A DNA stretch of 47,944 nt from Parvularia atlantis (lineage: Eukaryota; Opisthokonta; Rotosphaerida). The notes under the pieces were generated by a model. The model had not been told where the DNA came from, ran no database searches, and saw nothing but the letters and a program-made list of their open reading frames with translations. Position numbers and translations under genes: made by a program. Shown piece after piece: positions 21,457 to 30,155 of the stretch (position 1 is its first letter; every line of letters starts with the position of its first letter). The DNA lies in assembly GCA_943704415.1 (NCBI GenBank), contig CALSCO010001544.1:1-47944 (forward strand). Reading direction: 5' to 3'.

Positions 21457-22761
21457 ATGTACACAATCGATGATGACGATTCGCGGTCGTCGCGCGTCTC
21501 GTCTCACTCGCGCTGCGCGCCGGCAGCGGCGATGCCGTCGAGCTGGCCGCGACCGCGTTCCTCTCGAAGCACGTCTCCCCGACGCAGAGCGTTTTTGAGC
21601 TGCGCCCGGCCGCGACGCGCGCGCTGGTGCACACGGACTGCTTGGCATCACCGTGACGGCGCGGCTGACGCGCGAGCGGCGCAGGGCCTGCGCATGCTGC
21701 GCGAGGGCGAGGGCGATGCGCTGTTTGTCGAGGTCGAACGCCGCGCCGAGCAGGACATTGTGCCGGCCGCGGACTCGTTCGCCGCGCTGCTGCTCTTGCT
21801 CGGCCAGCCCGCGCACGCCGACCTGCGGCTGCACGTGCTCTTCGCGATGCCCGACGTGGCGTGGCTCGGCGTCGCGCACCCCCACATCGAGAGCTGCCTC
21901 GACGCCGGGCCCGTCGACGTGTTTGTCCTCGCGCGGCACGCCGACGACGTCGCGCACCTGCTCGGTCAGCGCGCGCGCTTCGTGCAGGGTGCGCGGGGCG
22001 CGCAGACATGACACCGTATGCCGCACAAACACGCACACGCGCCCGCGCGCAGTTGCCACAATGCACGAGGCCGCGCATCGCGTGCGCCAGGCCGGGCAGC
22101 GCCGCGCGGCCATCGCCGTCACGACGCCGCTTGCGCTGCCGGCGAACGGCCTGCGCTGCATCGGCGTGCTCCCGACGCACACGACCAGGTGCTGCTGCAT
22201 GCGTGCGCAGCAATCGACGCCGCTGACAACGCCAGGGCCGCTGCCGCAGCAAGTTCGCCGTCGTCACCCGGCGCGACCCGCCGCACTTCTCGCTGGCTCA
22301 GACAGATATGTCGACCTGCACGGCGCTGAGCGCGACACTGCCCAACACCGCCGGCGTCCTGGTACGCGTGCGCTGTGCGCGCGACATGTGCTGAGACGTC
22401 ACAGTACCGCAGCCTCGCTGGCTTCTACCTGCGCCAGATCGACATCGTCAGCGCGAGCATGCACCCCGTCTTGCCCGAGAGCGGCGTGTGCGTGTGTCTG
22501 CACTCGCGTGCCCGCAACCGACCGCAGCGTATGCAGACCGTTTGTTGACGAGAAGTGCACCGTGCTCGTGCTGGTCGTCGACGGGCCAATGGGAACGGAC
22601 GCAATGGTCGAGGCGATCAAGCACCTGTCGCAGTGCGCCGGCAACGTGCGTCGTGCGGGCCGGGCCAGGCGTGCACGCCTCACCGCCCCGGCATGCAGCT
22701 GCGCGTCCTCGGCACGTATGTCCAGACAGAGGCGTCCTTCGGCCAGGCGATGTGGCATCGG
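21457..22761 (+). CDS. divergent prephenate/arogenate dehydratase-like protein with ACT domain; may continue into the F-box gene
   Basis: Prephenate dehydratase makes phenylpyruvate in Phe synthesis, with an ACT domain that senses Phe. Spliced exons give MYTIDDDDSRGDAVELAATA, then LRMLREGEGDALFVEV, QDIVPAADSFAALLLLL, VAHPHIESC (the SHPQA/L-QC site), RAAIAVTTPLALPANGLR (the AAIAS..AA..YGL site) and THTTSKFAVVTR in place of the catalytic TRF motif. The ACT domain follows: LPNTAGVLYRSLAGFYLRQI, VSASMHP (ESRP position), PFVDEKCTVLVLVVDG and LRVLGTYVQTE. Thr-Arg of TRF is Ser-Lys here, so activity is uncertain. I find no stop after the ACT domain: the frame stays open to 22968, or splices at 22762-22846 into the F-box reading frame. 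The end given is the last ACT exon. Confidence 0.7.
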
Positions 22762-22822
22762 GTGGCGCGCGGGTCAGCCGCGTCGCCTGTGAGGGCGCGC
22801 GGGCTTTCGTGGCCGGCTGCAC

Positions 22823-24533
22823 ATGCTCACAATGCGTCATGGCCAGGTGCTTGCGGACTCGGGGCGGCGCGTCGACTTTGTCTCTGCCCTGCCGCGCGAG
22901 TTGGCCGCGCACGTGCTGCTGTACGCGATCGGGTATGTGACGCGGCGCGGCGACGGGCGCGCTGCTGACGCGGGCCGACGGACAGCGACGACATGCGCAC
23001 CGTGCTCGGCGTGATGTGCGTGAGCCGCGCGTGGCACAGCGTGGTCGACGGTGACAGCTTCTTCTGGCAGCAGTTGTGCACACAGCGCGGGTGGAGCTCG
23101 TCCGGCCCGTTTGGTCGGTGCTAGTGCAGGTGGGCACTCGCTGACCTGTGACGTGCAGACGGCGTGGCAAGCGGGGGATGGCGGGCGCGGGCGCGACGCA
23201 GGCACAAGCAGTCTGTCAGCCTGCGCCGAGGGCAGCTCACGACACTCAGCAGCCAGCGCGCAGAGTGCGGGCCCGGCGGTGCTGCCCGGTCGGTTTGCCG
23301 ACGGGCGCGCGTCGCAGCTCGACATTCTTTTTCAATATCATCGACGGCCGCCTCGTGCGCATCACCCAGCCACACAACCGCTGCCACGTGTTGCGGCTGG
23401 ATGGCAAGTTGCATGAGGTCTCGTACGCGCTCGGACACGACTCGTTCGGGTCGCAGGAGCTGCAGGTGCATGCGTGCCGCGCTCTCGCCGGGGCTGACGC
23501 TTGCGCGGGTCACGCAGTGCGCGTGGATCACGAGCGACGCCGTCGTCGCGCTGTTTGCGTCCGGCGTGCACGTGAGCTCGTGGCGCACGGGTGCCGAGCG
23601 ATGGCGCCTGCAGCGGCCGTGCGTCTCGCCCGCTCATTGCACGCCGCCCTCGCTGATCGACTGTGTGCCACAGATGCCTAGACGACACGCGCTTCATTGA
23701 CTGCGGTGCGCTGTACGTGTTGTACTCGCTCCGTGAGCAGGCGCTGCACGTGTACGACGCGCACGACGGCTCGCTGTGCGTGCCCGCCCTCGGCGTCATC
23801 GCCGCCTCCGGCTGACACGGCGCAAAGCAGCGTGCACTGGCACCAACTCGACCTGGCGTGCCTGCGCGTGGTCGGCAACGCGGCGCATCTGGTGTACTGG
23901 CTGGCCAACGGGCTCGAGCATGTGCGTCTGTCGGACCTGCGCGGCGATGCGCCGCTGCAGCCAGCGCCCCTCATGCGCCTGCACAGCAAGTACCGCAACT
24001 TTGAGTTGGTGTGTTGGACGCAGCACCTGCTGCTGGTGCTAACGCGTGCGTGTCAAATAGATCACGATCATCGACGACGTCGTGTACTGTCAGGGCGACA
24101 GCCAGCTGATCCGCTTCCACGTCGGTCTCAGCCCGCTGTACCAGCAGTTGGCCTACGACTACGGCAAGAACTACGTCCCGGGCATGGCGCGGCCGGACCA
24201 GATCCTGCTCATCCAGCGGCGGATCAACGACCAGCTCGTCGTCGGTGTGTGCTTGCGGCAAGCGTGCTCGACGCGCCTGCAATAACGCTGCACCCCGCCA
24301 GTGTTCAAGGACGACCAGTGGGTGAACGTGCGCGTTTTGCAGGAGTCGAGCGGGCTGCTGCTCACCATGCCCAACACGTGCGTAGCGCGTGCGGTGCCGT
24401 GCGCAGCTCACCGCCCCGCATCAGGAGGCCGATCAGCGTCCCGAACGTCGACGCGGTCAGGTTTGACGGCGAGCTGTTTGCCGTGGCCTCGCACTACGAG
24501 CAGCGAATGCTCACCGTGTACGCGTTCGGGTGA
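22823..24533 (+). CDS. F-box protein, possibly the C-terminal half of a fusion
   Basis: Substrate receptor type for SCF ubiquitin ligases. The F-box reads DFVSALPRELAAHVLLYAIG, a short intron, then DDMRTVLGVMCVSRAWHSVV and FFWQQLCTQRGW: leading Leu-Pro, conserved Val-SRAW and terminal FWQ-L features. After it come several beta-rich segments (IIDGRLVRITQPHNRCHVLR, WITSDAVVALFASGVHV, LHVYDAHDGSLCVP, QLDLACLRVVGNAAHLVYWL, VVYCQGDSQLIRFHVG, RILQ-like strands, DGELFAVASHYEQRMLTVYA) that look like an irregular beta-propeller for substrate binding, without clear WD signatures. If independent, the ATG is 22823 (or 22832). The same frame continues upstream by a typical intron into the ACT domain. Ends 15 bp from the convergent gene. 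Confidence 0.75.
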
Positions 24534-24548
24534 CCGGCTGTGAAATAC

Positions 24549-25306
24549 TCACTTGCGGCCCGCCCCTCGCTTGCCCGCGCGTGCACCACCGCCGCGTGCG
24601 CCATTACCGCGTGCGCCTCCGCCGCGCCCGCCGCCGCGCCCACCACGTCCGCCACGTGCACCACCTCGCCCGCCTCGTCCGCCTCGTCCGCCGCCCCGCC
24701 CGCCGCGTCCACCGCGTGCGCCGCCAAAGGACGGCAGCAGCTTGCGGATCTCTGCGTTGCTCCTGGCGCGCGGGCGAAGGCGGTCGGTCAGTGCCGCCTG
24801 CGCTCGCTCGCACGTCGGAGCTGCGCACTTCTTGACGTCGACGAGCGCTGCGCCGTTGCGGAAGCTGTCGCCCGGCGTGAAGGCTGGGCCGGCCGCGGGC
24901 GTGCCCTTGGCGCGCTCCTTGTCGCTCTTGGGCTTGACGTACGTGCCCTGCTCTTGTTGCTGCGCGCGTTGTGTAAGCGCCGTCGTCGCAGCTCGCGTGG
25001 GCTCGTGTGCGCACCCGGATGCGCGTCATCTTCGTCTCAAACTGGCGCTTGCGGTGCATGCCCTGCAGGATCGGCAGCGGGATCTTGTTGCGCTTGGGCG
25101 GCTGGCGAGCGAGCGGTCAGCCGACAGCACGTGTCCGCCATCTCGCGCGCGCACGATCGCGCCGAGCGCCACGCGCTGCTGCAGCTCGTGCTTCTTGCGC
25201 GCCTTGCCCTCGAGGCTGGATGTGGCTGCACGCGGGTGGCGCACACATCAGCCACGCGCGCCGTGCCAGGGCCACCCGCACCGAACGCCTCGACCTCGGC
25301 CAGCAT
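24549..25306 (-). CDS. DUF4602 family (C1orf131/Faf1-like) ribosome biogenesis factor with RGG tail
   Basis: C1orf131 and yeast Faf1 are small-subunit processome components in the nucleolus. Spliced from the ATG at 25306: MLAEVEAF, EGKARKKHELQQRVALGAI, PPKRNKIPLPILQGMHRKRQ, EQGTYVKPKSDKERAKG and FTPGDSFRNGAALVDVKK. This follows the human order (EV-x-x-F, KKKE-x-R, LGAKPPK, then GKFKNGTLILS-x-KD) with similar spacing. The C-terminal 60 or so residues are Arg-Gly repeats (GGARGGRGGRGG type) ending AGKRGAGRK, like GAR domains of fibrillarin and nucleolin; I do not know of such a tail in the family. Three short introns. It starts 218 bp from TrpD on the other strand and stops 15 bp from the F-box stop. 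Confidence 0.7.
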
Positions 25307-25524
25307 CGCCGCGGTCACCGCTATGGACCTCGTCGCGGCCGTCCGCGGCGACGTCGCATCGGCCGCGGCCTTGCGCGCCTGCGGCGGCCCGCTGCGCGCC
25401 CGATGCCCGGCCGTGGGGTCTGCGCGCGCGTGTTCAGCCGCTTGGCATGGCGTGGCGGGTGCGCGCTGACCCTTGAAGACGACGACCTGAGGCGGCGGTC
25501 GCGTGGACGGCATTTGTCGGGCCG
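25307..25524. other. divergent intergenic region, possible extra TrpD exon
   Basis: An ATG at 25323 opens MDLVAAVRGDVASAAALRAC and could splice with a GTGCGCGCTGAC-type donor near 25462 to an acceptor near 25535, giving TrpD a longer Ala-rich N-terminus. The shorter start at 25525 already matches the family, so this is left as an alternative. No other signal seen. Confidence 0.35.
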
Positions 25525-26898
25525 ATGCGTGCGACAGTGAAACGACTGGCCGAGCTGCCGGCCGGCGCACCGGTGCCGGTGGCCGACGTGCGTGCAGCCA
25601 TGGAGGAGATCCTGACGGGGCGGGCGACGGATGCGCAGGCGCGTGCCGGAGGCGCGCTGTGCCGCCGGCGCGGGCACCAACGCGCGCGCACACGCAGACG
25701 GCCGCGTTCGCGACGATCCTGCGCGCGCGCGGCGAGACGCCCGAGATCGTCGCGGCGTGCTGCGAGGCGCTGCAGCGGCACGCCCTAGCCTGCGACGTGC
25801 GCGATGCCGTCGACATCGTTGGCACGGGCGGCGACGGTCTGGACACGTTCAACGTGTCGACCTGCGCGGGCGTGGTCGCGGCGGCATGCGGCCTGCGCGT
25901 CGTCAAGGTGCGGTCTGCCGCGCACCCGAGGCCGACCGATGCCAACGCCGCCGCCCTGCGCGCAGCATGGCAACCGCGCCGCCAGCTCACTCTGCGGCAG
26001 CGCCGACGTGCTCGAGGCCCTCGGCGCCAAGATGAACATCACGCCGCCGGACGTGTCGCACATCGTCGACGCGTGCGGCTTCTGGTGCGCGGTGCGTGGG
26101 CCGGCAACGGCCTGCTCACGCCCGGCCGCGCAGCTTTGTCTTTGCGCAGCGCTTCCAGCCGGCGCTGCGGCACGCCGCGCGTGTGCGCCGCGAGATCGGC
26201 TTCCGCACTGTGTTTAACATCCTTGGGCCGCTGTCCAACCCGGCGCAGCCGCGCGCGATCCTCGCGGGCGTGTACTCGGAGCAGCTCGGGCAGCTCGTCG
26301 CCGAGACGTTCCAGCTGCAGGGTATGCGGCGCGCGATCGTCGTGTGCGGCCACGACGGGCTTGACGAGGTGTGCGCGCTGCTGCTGTAGTAGTCTTGCTC
26401 TGCTCATGCCCGCGTGCGCACTCGTGCGCAGATCAGTCCGTACGGCGCGACGACGGTGCGCCCTGCGCGACGCCACGCCGCTCGCAGCGCTGCTGACGGC
26501 GGCGCGGCGCAGGTGTGGTCGCTGCAGGACGGCAGCATCGCGCGCTCGACCGTCCACCCGACCGACTTTGGCCTACCCGTGCACACGCTTGAGGCCGTCA
26601 AGGGCGGCGACCCCGCGTTCAACAGCACCGTCTTCCGCGCCGTGCTGGCCGACAAGCCCGGGCCGTACCGCGACTGGGTGAGCGGGGCGGGCGCGCGCGG
26701 CCAAGGCTTCACGTGCGCCGGGCGCAGGTCGTGCTCAACGCGGGCGCGCTGCTGTTTGTGGCCGGCGCCGCGGCGACGATCGTGGAGGGCGTCGCGCAGG
26801 CACGCGCGGCGCTGGCGAGCGGAAAGGCGCGCGGCGTGCTCGAGCAGTACGTGCGCCTGTCGAGCGAGGCCGCGAGCATCACGGGCGGTCTCGAGTGA
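25525..26898 (+). CDS. TRPD: anthranilate phosphoribosyltransferase
   Basis: Second committed step of tryptophan synthesis: joins anthranilate to PRPP. Exons: 25525-25638, 25698-25907, 25966-26084, 26134-26368, 26432 onward through two more introns to 26898. The N-terminal helical domain shows VADVRAAMEEILTGRATDAQ then AAFATILRARGETPE. The PRPP/metal site is DIVGTGGDGLDTFNVST, followed by K+HGNRAASSLCGSADVLEALG, FRTVFNILGPLSNPA, VVCGHDGLDE, and the C-terminal helices LNAGALLFVAGAAATIVEG. All key motifs are intact and the length is normal, so it is probably active and the cell makes its own Trp. Intron 1 needs a GC donor. Stop is 12 bp from the convergent POP7 stop. A longer N-terminus from 25323 cannot be excluded. 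Confidence 0.95.
25639..25697 (+). other. GC-AG intron in TrpD
   Basis: GATGCGCAG|GCGCGT ... ACGCAG|ACG joins TDAQ to TAAFATIL in phase 0, matching TrpD with no gap. The intron is 59 nt, so retention breaks the frame. The nearest GT donors give the wrong frame or delete a conserved helix. Confidence 0.8.
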
Positions 26899-26910
26899 TG
26901 TACACGCGTG

Positions 26911-27422
26911 CTAGCTGGCAGATGGCCTCGCTGGCGGCCGCTTGGTGACGGTGATGTGCACGGCCGAGTTGAGCCGCTCCTGGGCTGACGGCGTCTCGTC
27001 CTGCTCGCGCGGCGTGAGCGGCCGCACTCACTCGCACAACCGCGCGCGAGCCGCACCGGGTCCTGCGGGTCGAGGTCGTCAACGAGCGCGACGGTCGACG
27101 TGGTCGTGCTCAGCTCGAGCGCGCCAAGCGAGTCGCGCTGCAGCTTGAGGGCGAGCTCGATGGCCTTGGTCATGGCCGCGCCGAGGCCGTGGATGACGAC
27201 GCGCGGGCTGCATCCGCATCGCCCGTCAGCGCTCAGATTGCGCGCGGGGGCGCATCCACCGCGCGCGCACCGGTCGCTCGCCAGCAGCTGCTCGGCCCGA
27301 CGGTACTGCGCCATGAAGTTGCTGCGGCTGGCCACGTAGACGTCGTGCTCGAGCGTCGGCAGGCGCTGCGGCACGCGCTTGCGCACAGCGACCGGTGCAT
27401 CATCATCGGCGGCGCGCTTCAT
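26911..27422 (-). CDS. POP7: RNase P/MRP subunit POP7/RPP20 (Alba fold)
   Basis: Nuclear Alba-like protein that with RPP25/POP6 binds the P3 stem of RNase P and MRP RNAs. It reads MKRAADDDAPVAVRKRVPQR then LPTLEHDVYVASRSNFMAQY, RRAEQLLASDR, RVVIHGLGAAMTKAIELALK, GALELSTTTSTVALVDDLDP and RLNSAVHITVTKR. This is the same order as human RPP20, including the IHGLG loop and the TSTV-LVD-L strand. Two introns with typical GTGCG donors. Length about 140 residues is normal. It ends at TAG (26911-26913), 12 bp from the convergent TrpD stop. Start ATG 27422 is the only suitable Met and is 92 bp from the divergent isocitrate dehydrogenase start. Confidence 0.94.
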
Positions 27423-27514
27423 GCGTACGCAATCCGATGTCCTTCCGACTGTACTCTCGCCAGGCCGGGGGCACGGTGTTTCGATCTTGAGGGTAGGCCT
27501 AGCACGTGGTGACA

Positions 27515-29156
27515 ATGCTGGTGCCGGTGACCGCCTGCTCTGCGCCCGCCTCGCTCACCCCGCCCGCCTGCCCGCCCCGCAGACCGCCACGCGCCGCCTG
27601 TCGACCGCTACGGTGCGCGGCCTGCTCTCCCCTCTCGCAGGTGGCGGTGACCGCGCGACGTGCAGCGCGGCGTCACGCTCATCCCCGGCGACGGCATCGG
27701 CCCCGAGATCTCGGCCGCCGTGCGCCGCGTGTACGAGGGCGCGCACGTGCCGATCCACTGGGAGGTGCGCGCGCAAGCACGGCCGTGGCGGCGGCTCACG
27801 ACCGCGCGCGCGCGCAGGAGGTCGATGTGACGCCCAAGCGCGACGTTTCCGGCCGCATGATCCTGCCCGCGGAGCTCTATGAGTCGATGAACCGCACGCG
27901 CGTGGGCCTGAAGGGTGCGCTGCCGCCGGCGCCGCGCCGCCATCTCCGGGATGCTGCTGATGCGCCGTCGCCAGGCCCGCTGGCCACGCCCGTTGGTAAG
28001 GGCCACGTCTCGCTCAACCTCACGTTGCGGCGGCACGTGTGACCGCGACGCTCACTACCGCTAGCTCACACGCGCGCGCACGCACGCTCGCACCGCAGAG
28101 CGTTCAACCTCTACGCCAACGTGCGCCCGTGCAAGAGCATCGAGGGCTACAAGACGCTGTACGACAAGGTCGACTCGGTCATCATCCGCGAGAACACCGA
28201 GGGCGAGTACAGCGGCATCGAGCACGAGGCACGGCCGCCGGGCGCACCCACACGCGCGCGCACCCACACGCGCGCACATGCACGCAGCTGACGCGCCGTG
28301 CAGGTCACCAAGGGCGTCGTGCAATCGATCAAGGTCATCACGCGCGAGGCCTCGCGCCGCGTCGCCGACTACGCGTTCCAGTACGCGGTCGACAACAATC
28401 GCAAGCGCGTCACCTGCGTGCACAAGGCTAACATCATGTGCGCCGCGAGCGCGCCGCCTCGCCGCGTCTGCCGACCGCGCGTGCCGGCCCCACGCGCGCA
28501 GGAGGAAATCGGATGGCCTCTTCCTCGAGCAGTGCCACGAGGCCGCCAAGAATTACCCACAGATCCAGTTTGACGATGTGCTACTCGACCGCGCGTGCCT
28601 CAACGTGCGACGCCGCGCTCGCTCTCACGCAGGCGCCGCCGAGCTGACGCGCGCGCGCCCTGCCAGTCGGTCATCGACCCGACGCAGTTTGACGTGCTCG
28701 TCATGCCCAACCTCTACGGCGACATCCTCTCGGACATGTTCTCGGGCTTCATCGGCGGGCTGGGCCTGACGCCCTCGGGCAACCAGGGCTCGGACGGCGC
28801 CATCTTTGAGGCGGTGCGCGTTCCCGACCGCCGCAGCCTCGCGCGCCCAACCCTGCGCGTGCCGCAGGTGCACGGCACCGCGCCCGACATCGCCGGCCAG
28901 GACAAGGCCAACCCGACGGCGCTGCTGATGTCGAGCGTGATGATGCTGCGGTACATGAAGCTGAACGAGCACGCCGACCGGATCGAGAAGGTGCGCGTGA
29001 GAGGGCGCGCAAGAGCACTGCCGCTGCTGATGCGCAACCCCACCCGGCCAGGCCGCGCTCAAGACCATCTCGCAGCGCAAGGTGCTCACGGGCGACCTCG
29101 GCGGCAAGGCCAAATGCTCCGAGTATGCTCAGGCGATCGTCGACAACCTTGAGTGA
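27515..29156 (+). CDS. IDH3A: NAD-dependent isocitrate dehydrogenase, catalytic (alpha-type) subunit
   Basis: Mitochondrial TCA-cycle enzyme. The best 5' end has a 6-nt first exon (ATGCTG), then 27583-27612 and 27666-27763, giving a short presequence [12 protein letters not shown] before [19 protein letters not shown]. Then [11 protein letters not shown] (isocitrate phospho-loop Ser), [69 protein letters not shown] with the metal Asp residues, [19 protein letters not shown] and [11 protein letters not shown]. This tracks animal IDH3A rather than IDH3B/G, isopropylmalate dehydrogenase or NADP-IDH. The intron 28229-28303 contains an in-frame stop and has only a GC donor. Convergent with the Nudix gene, 27 bp apart. 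Confidence 0.94.
28229..28303 (+). other. GC-AG intron in isocitrate dehydrogenase
   Basis: Joining GAG|GCACGG ... GTGCAG|GTC gives EYSGIEHE+[10 protein letters not shown], an ungapped match to IDH3A. Retention hits an in-frame TGA, and no GT donor lies close enough to keep the conserved EHE. Confidence 0.85.
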
Positions 29157-29183
29157 GCACGTGGTGTCTCCTGCGATACTGCA

Positions 29184-30155
29184 CTACAACACAGTCGCCG
29201 CGGCCGCGTCGCCCGCCAGCAGGCCGAGCGCACGCAGCCGGTGGAGCGCCATCAGTGCCGTCTGCACGCTCGGCAGCATCACCCGCCCGGCCAGGACGAG
29301 CTCGCGCAGCTCGGCCACGGTCACTTCGCGCTCCTCCATGAACAGCTCTGCGCGCCAATGGGTGGGCTGAAAAGCGCGCGAAGGGGGGCCGCAGACAGCG
29401 CACCGTCAGCGTCGCGCTCCGCCAGCTGCGCCGTGTCCTTCTGCGGGTCGATGCAGAGCCACGGGGAGAACTTGTTGGTGCTCCACTTGAGCTGCGTGCG
29501 CGCTTTAGCGATCGACCACACCCGCACGCGGGGTTCGCCCTACCTCGCTCACGCCCGTGTGACCGTCCGGCAGCAGCGGCTCCCAGTGGCCACCCGACAG
29601 CCGCGCCTCCTCGGCCAGCTCGCACCGGGCGGCGTCGAGCACACTGCCGCACGCGCACGAACGTGTCAGCTGCCACACGCACGAGCACAAGCACCCACAC
29701 AGCAACCTGCTGTGCGCCTGCCGCTCGTACTGGCCCGCGGCGAGCGTGTACATCTTGTGCGCGCGCGCACGGGGTCACGCACACGCCGCTTGCCCGACCC
29801 GCGCGACGACGCACAAACTCATTGGGGCCCTGGGCGTACTCGCGCACGAGCGTGGTCGTGCCCTGGGCAGCCCGTCAGCCGGCGGCGCACACCACACGGG
29901 GCGAGGCAGCGCACCCGCGCCGTGCTGAACGGGAAGACGACGACGAAGACCGGGTTCGGCTGCATGTGCCCGACCACGTCCCAGTCGACATCGCGCCCGT
30001 CCGGGAAGCGCACGGTGCGGCTCCACAGTGCCAGGTAGCGCTTGTGCAGGCGCGTCTCGGCCACGACTGGCACTGCGCGAGGCGGCGCGATCAGGCGTGA
30101 AGATCGTGACAGACCGACGCCACACACATTGACTCGAGCTCGCGCTGGTCTGCAT
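29184..30155 (-). CDS. Nudix-domain hydrolase-like protein
   Basis: Nudix proteins cleave nucleoside diphosphates linked to a second group; the substrate here is unknown. Spliced order: MQTSASSSQ, LPVVAETRLHKRYLALWSRT, VRFPDGRDVDWDVVGH, VFVVVFPFS, TTTLVREYAQGPNEF, KMYTLAAGQYE, LDAARCELAEEARLSGGHWE, KWSTNKFSPWLCIDPQKD and MEEREVTVAELRELVL+GRVMLPSVQTA. The Nudix box normally reads GX5EX7REUXEE; here AAGQYE and CELAEEA are in place but the Arg before Glu is Cys, so catalysis may be altered. FPDGR and the PSVQT end resemble plant and fungal Nudix proteins of similar size. The ATG at 30155 overlaps the ATG of cyclin C on the other strand. At least five introns. Confidence 0.8.

Noticed and set aside
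22555-22968. Prephenate dehydratase-like protein ending at the stop of 22968
   Set aside because: This would overlap the F-box in another frame for over 100 bp; a local-type intron gives a simpler reading.
26944-27512. Plus-strand frames opposite POP7 as a protein gene
   Set aside because: They only mirror POP7 codons and carry no known motif.
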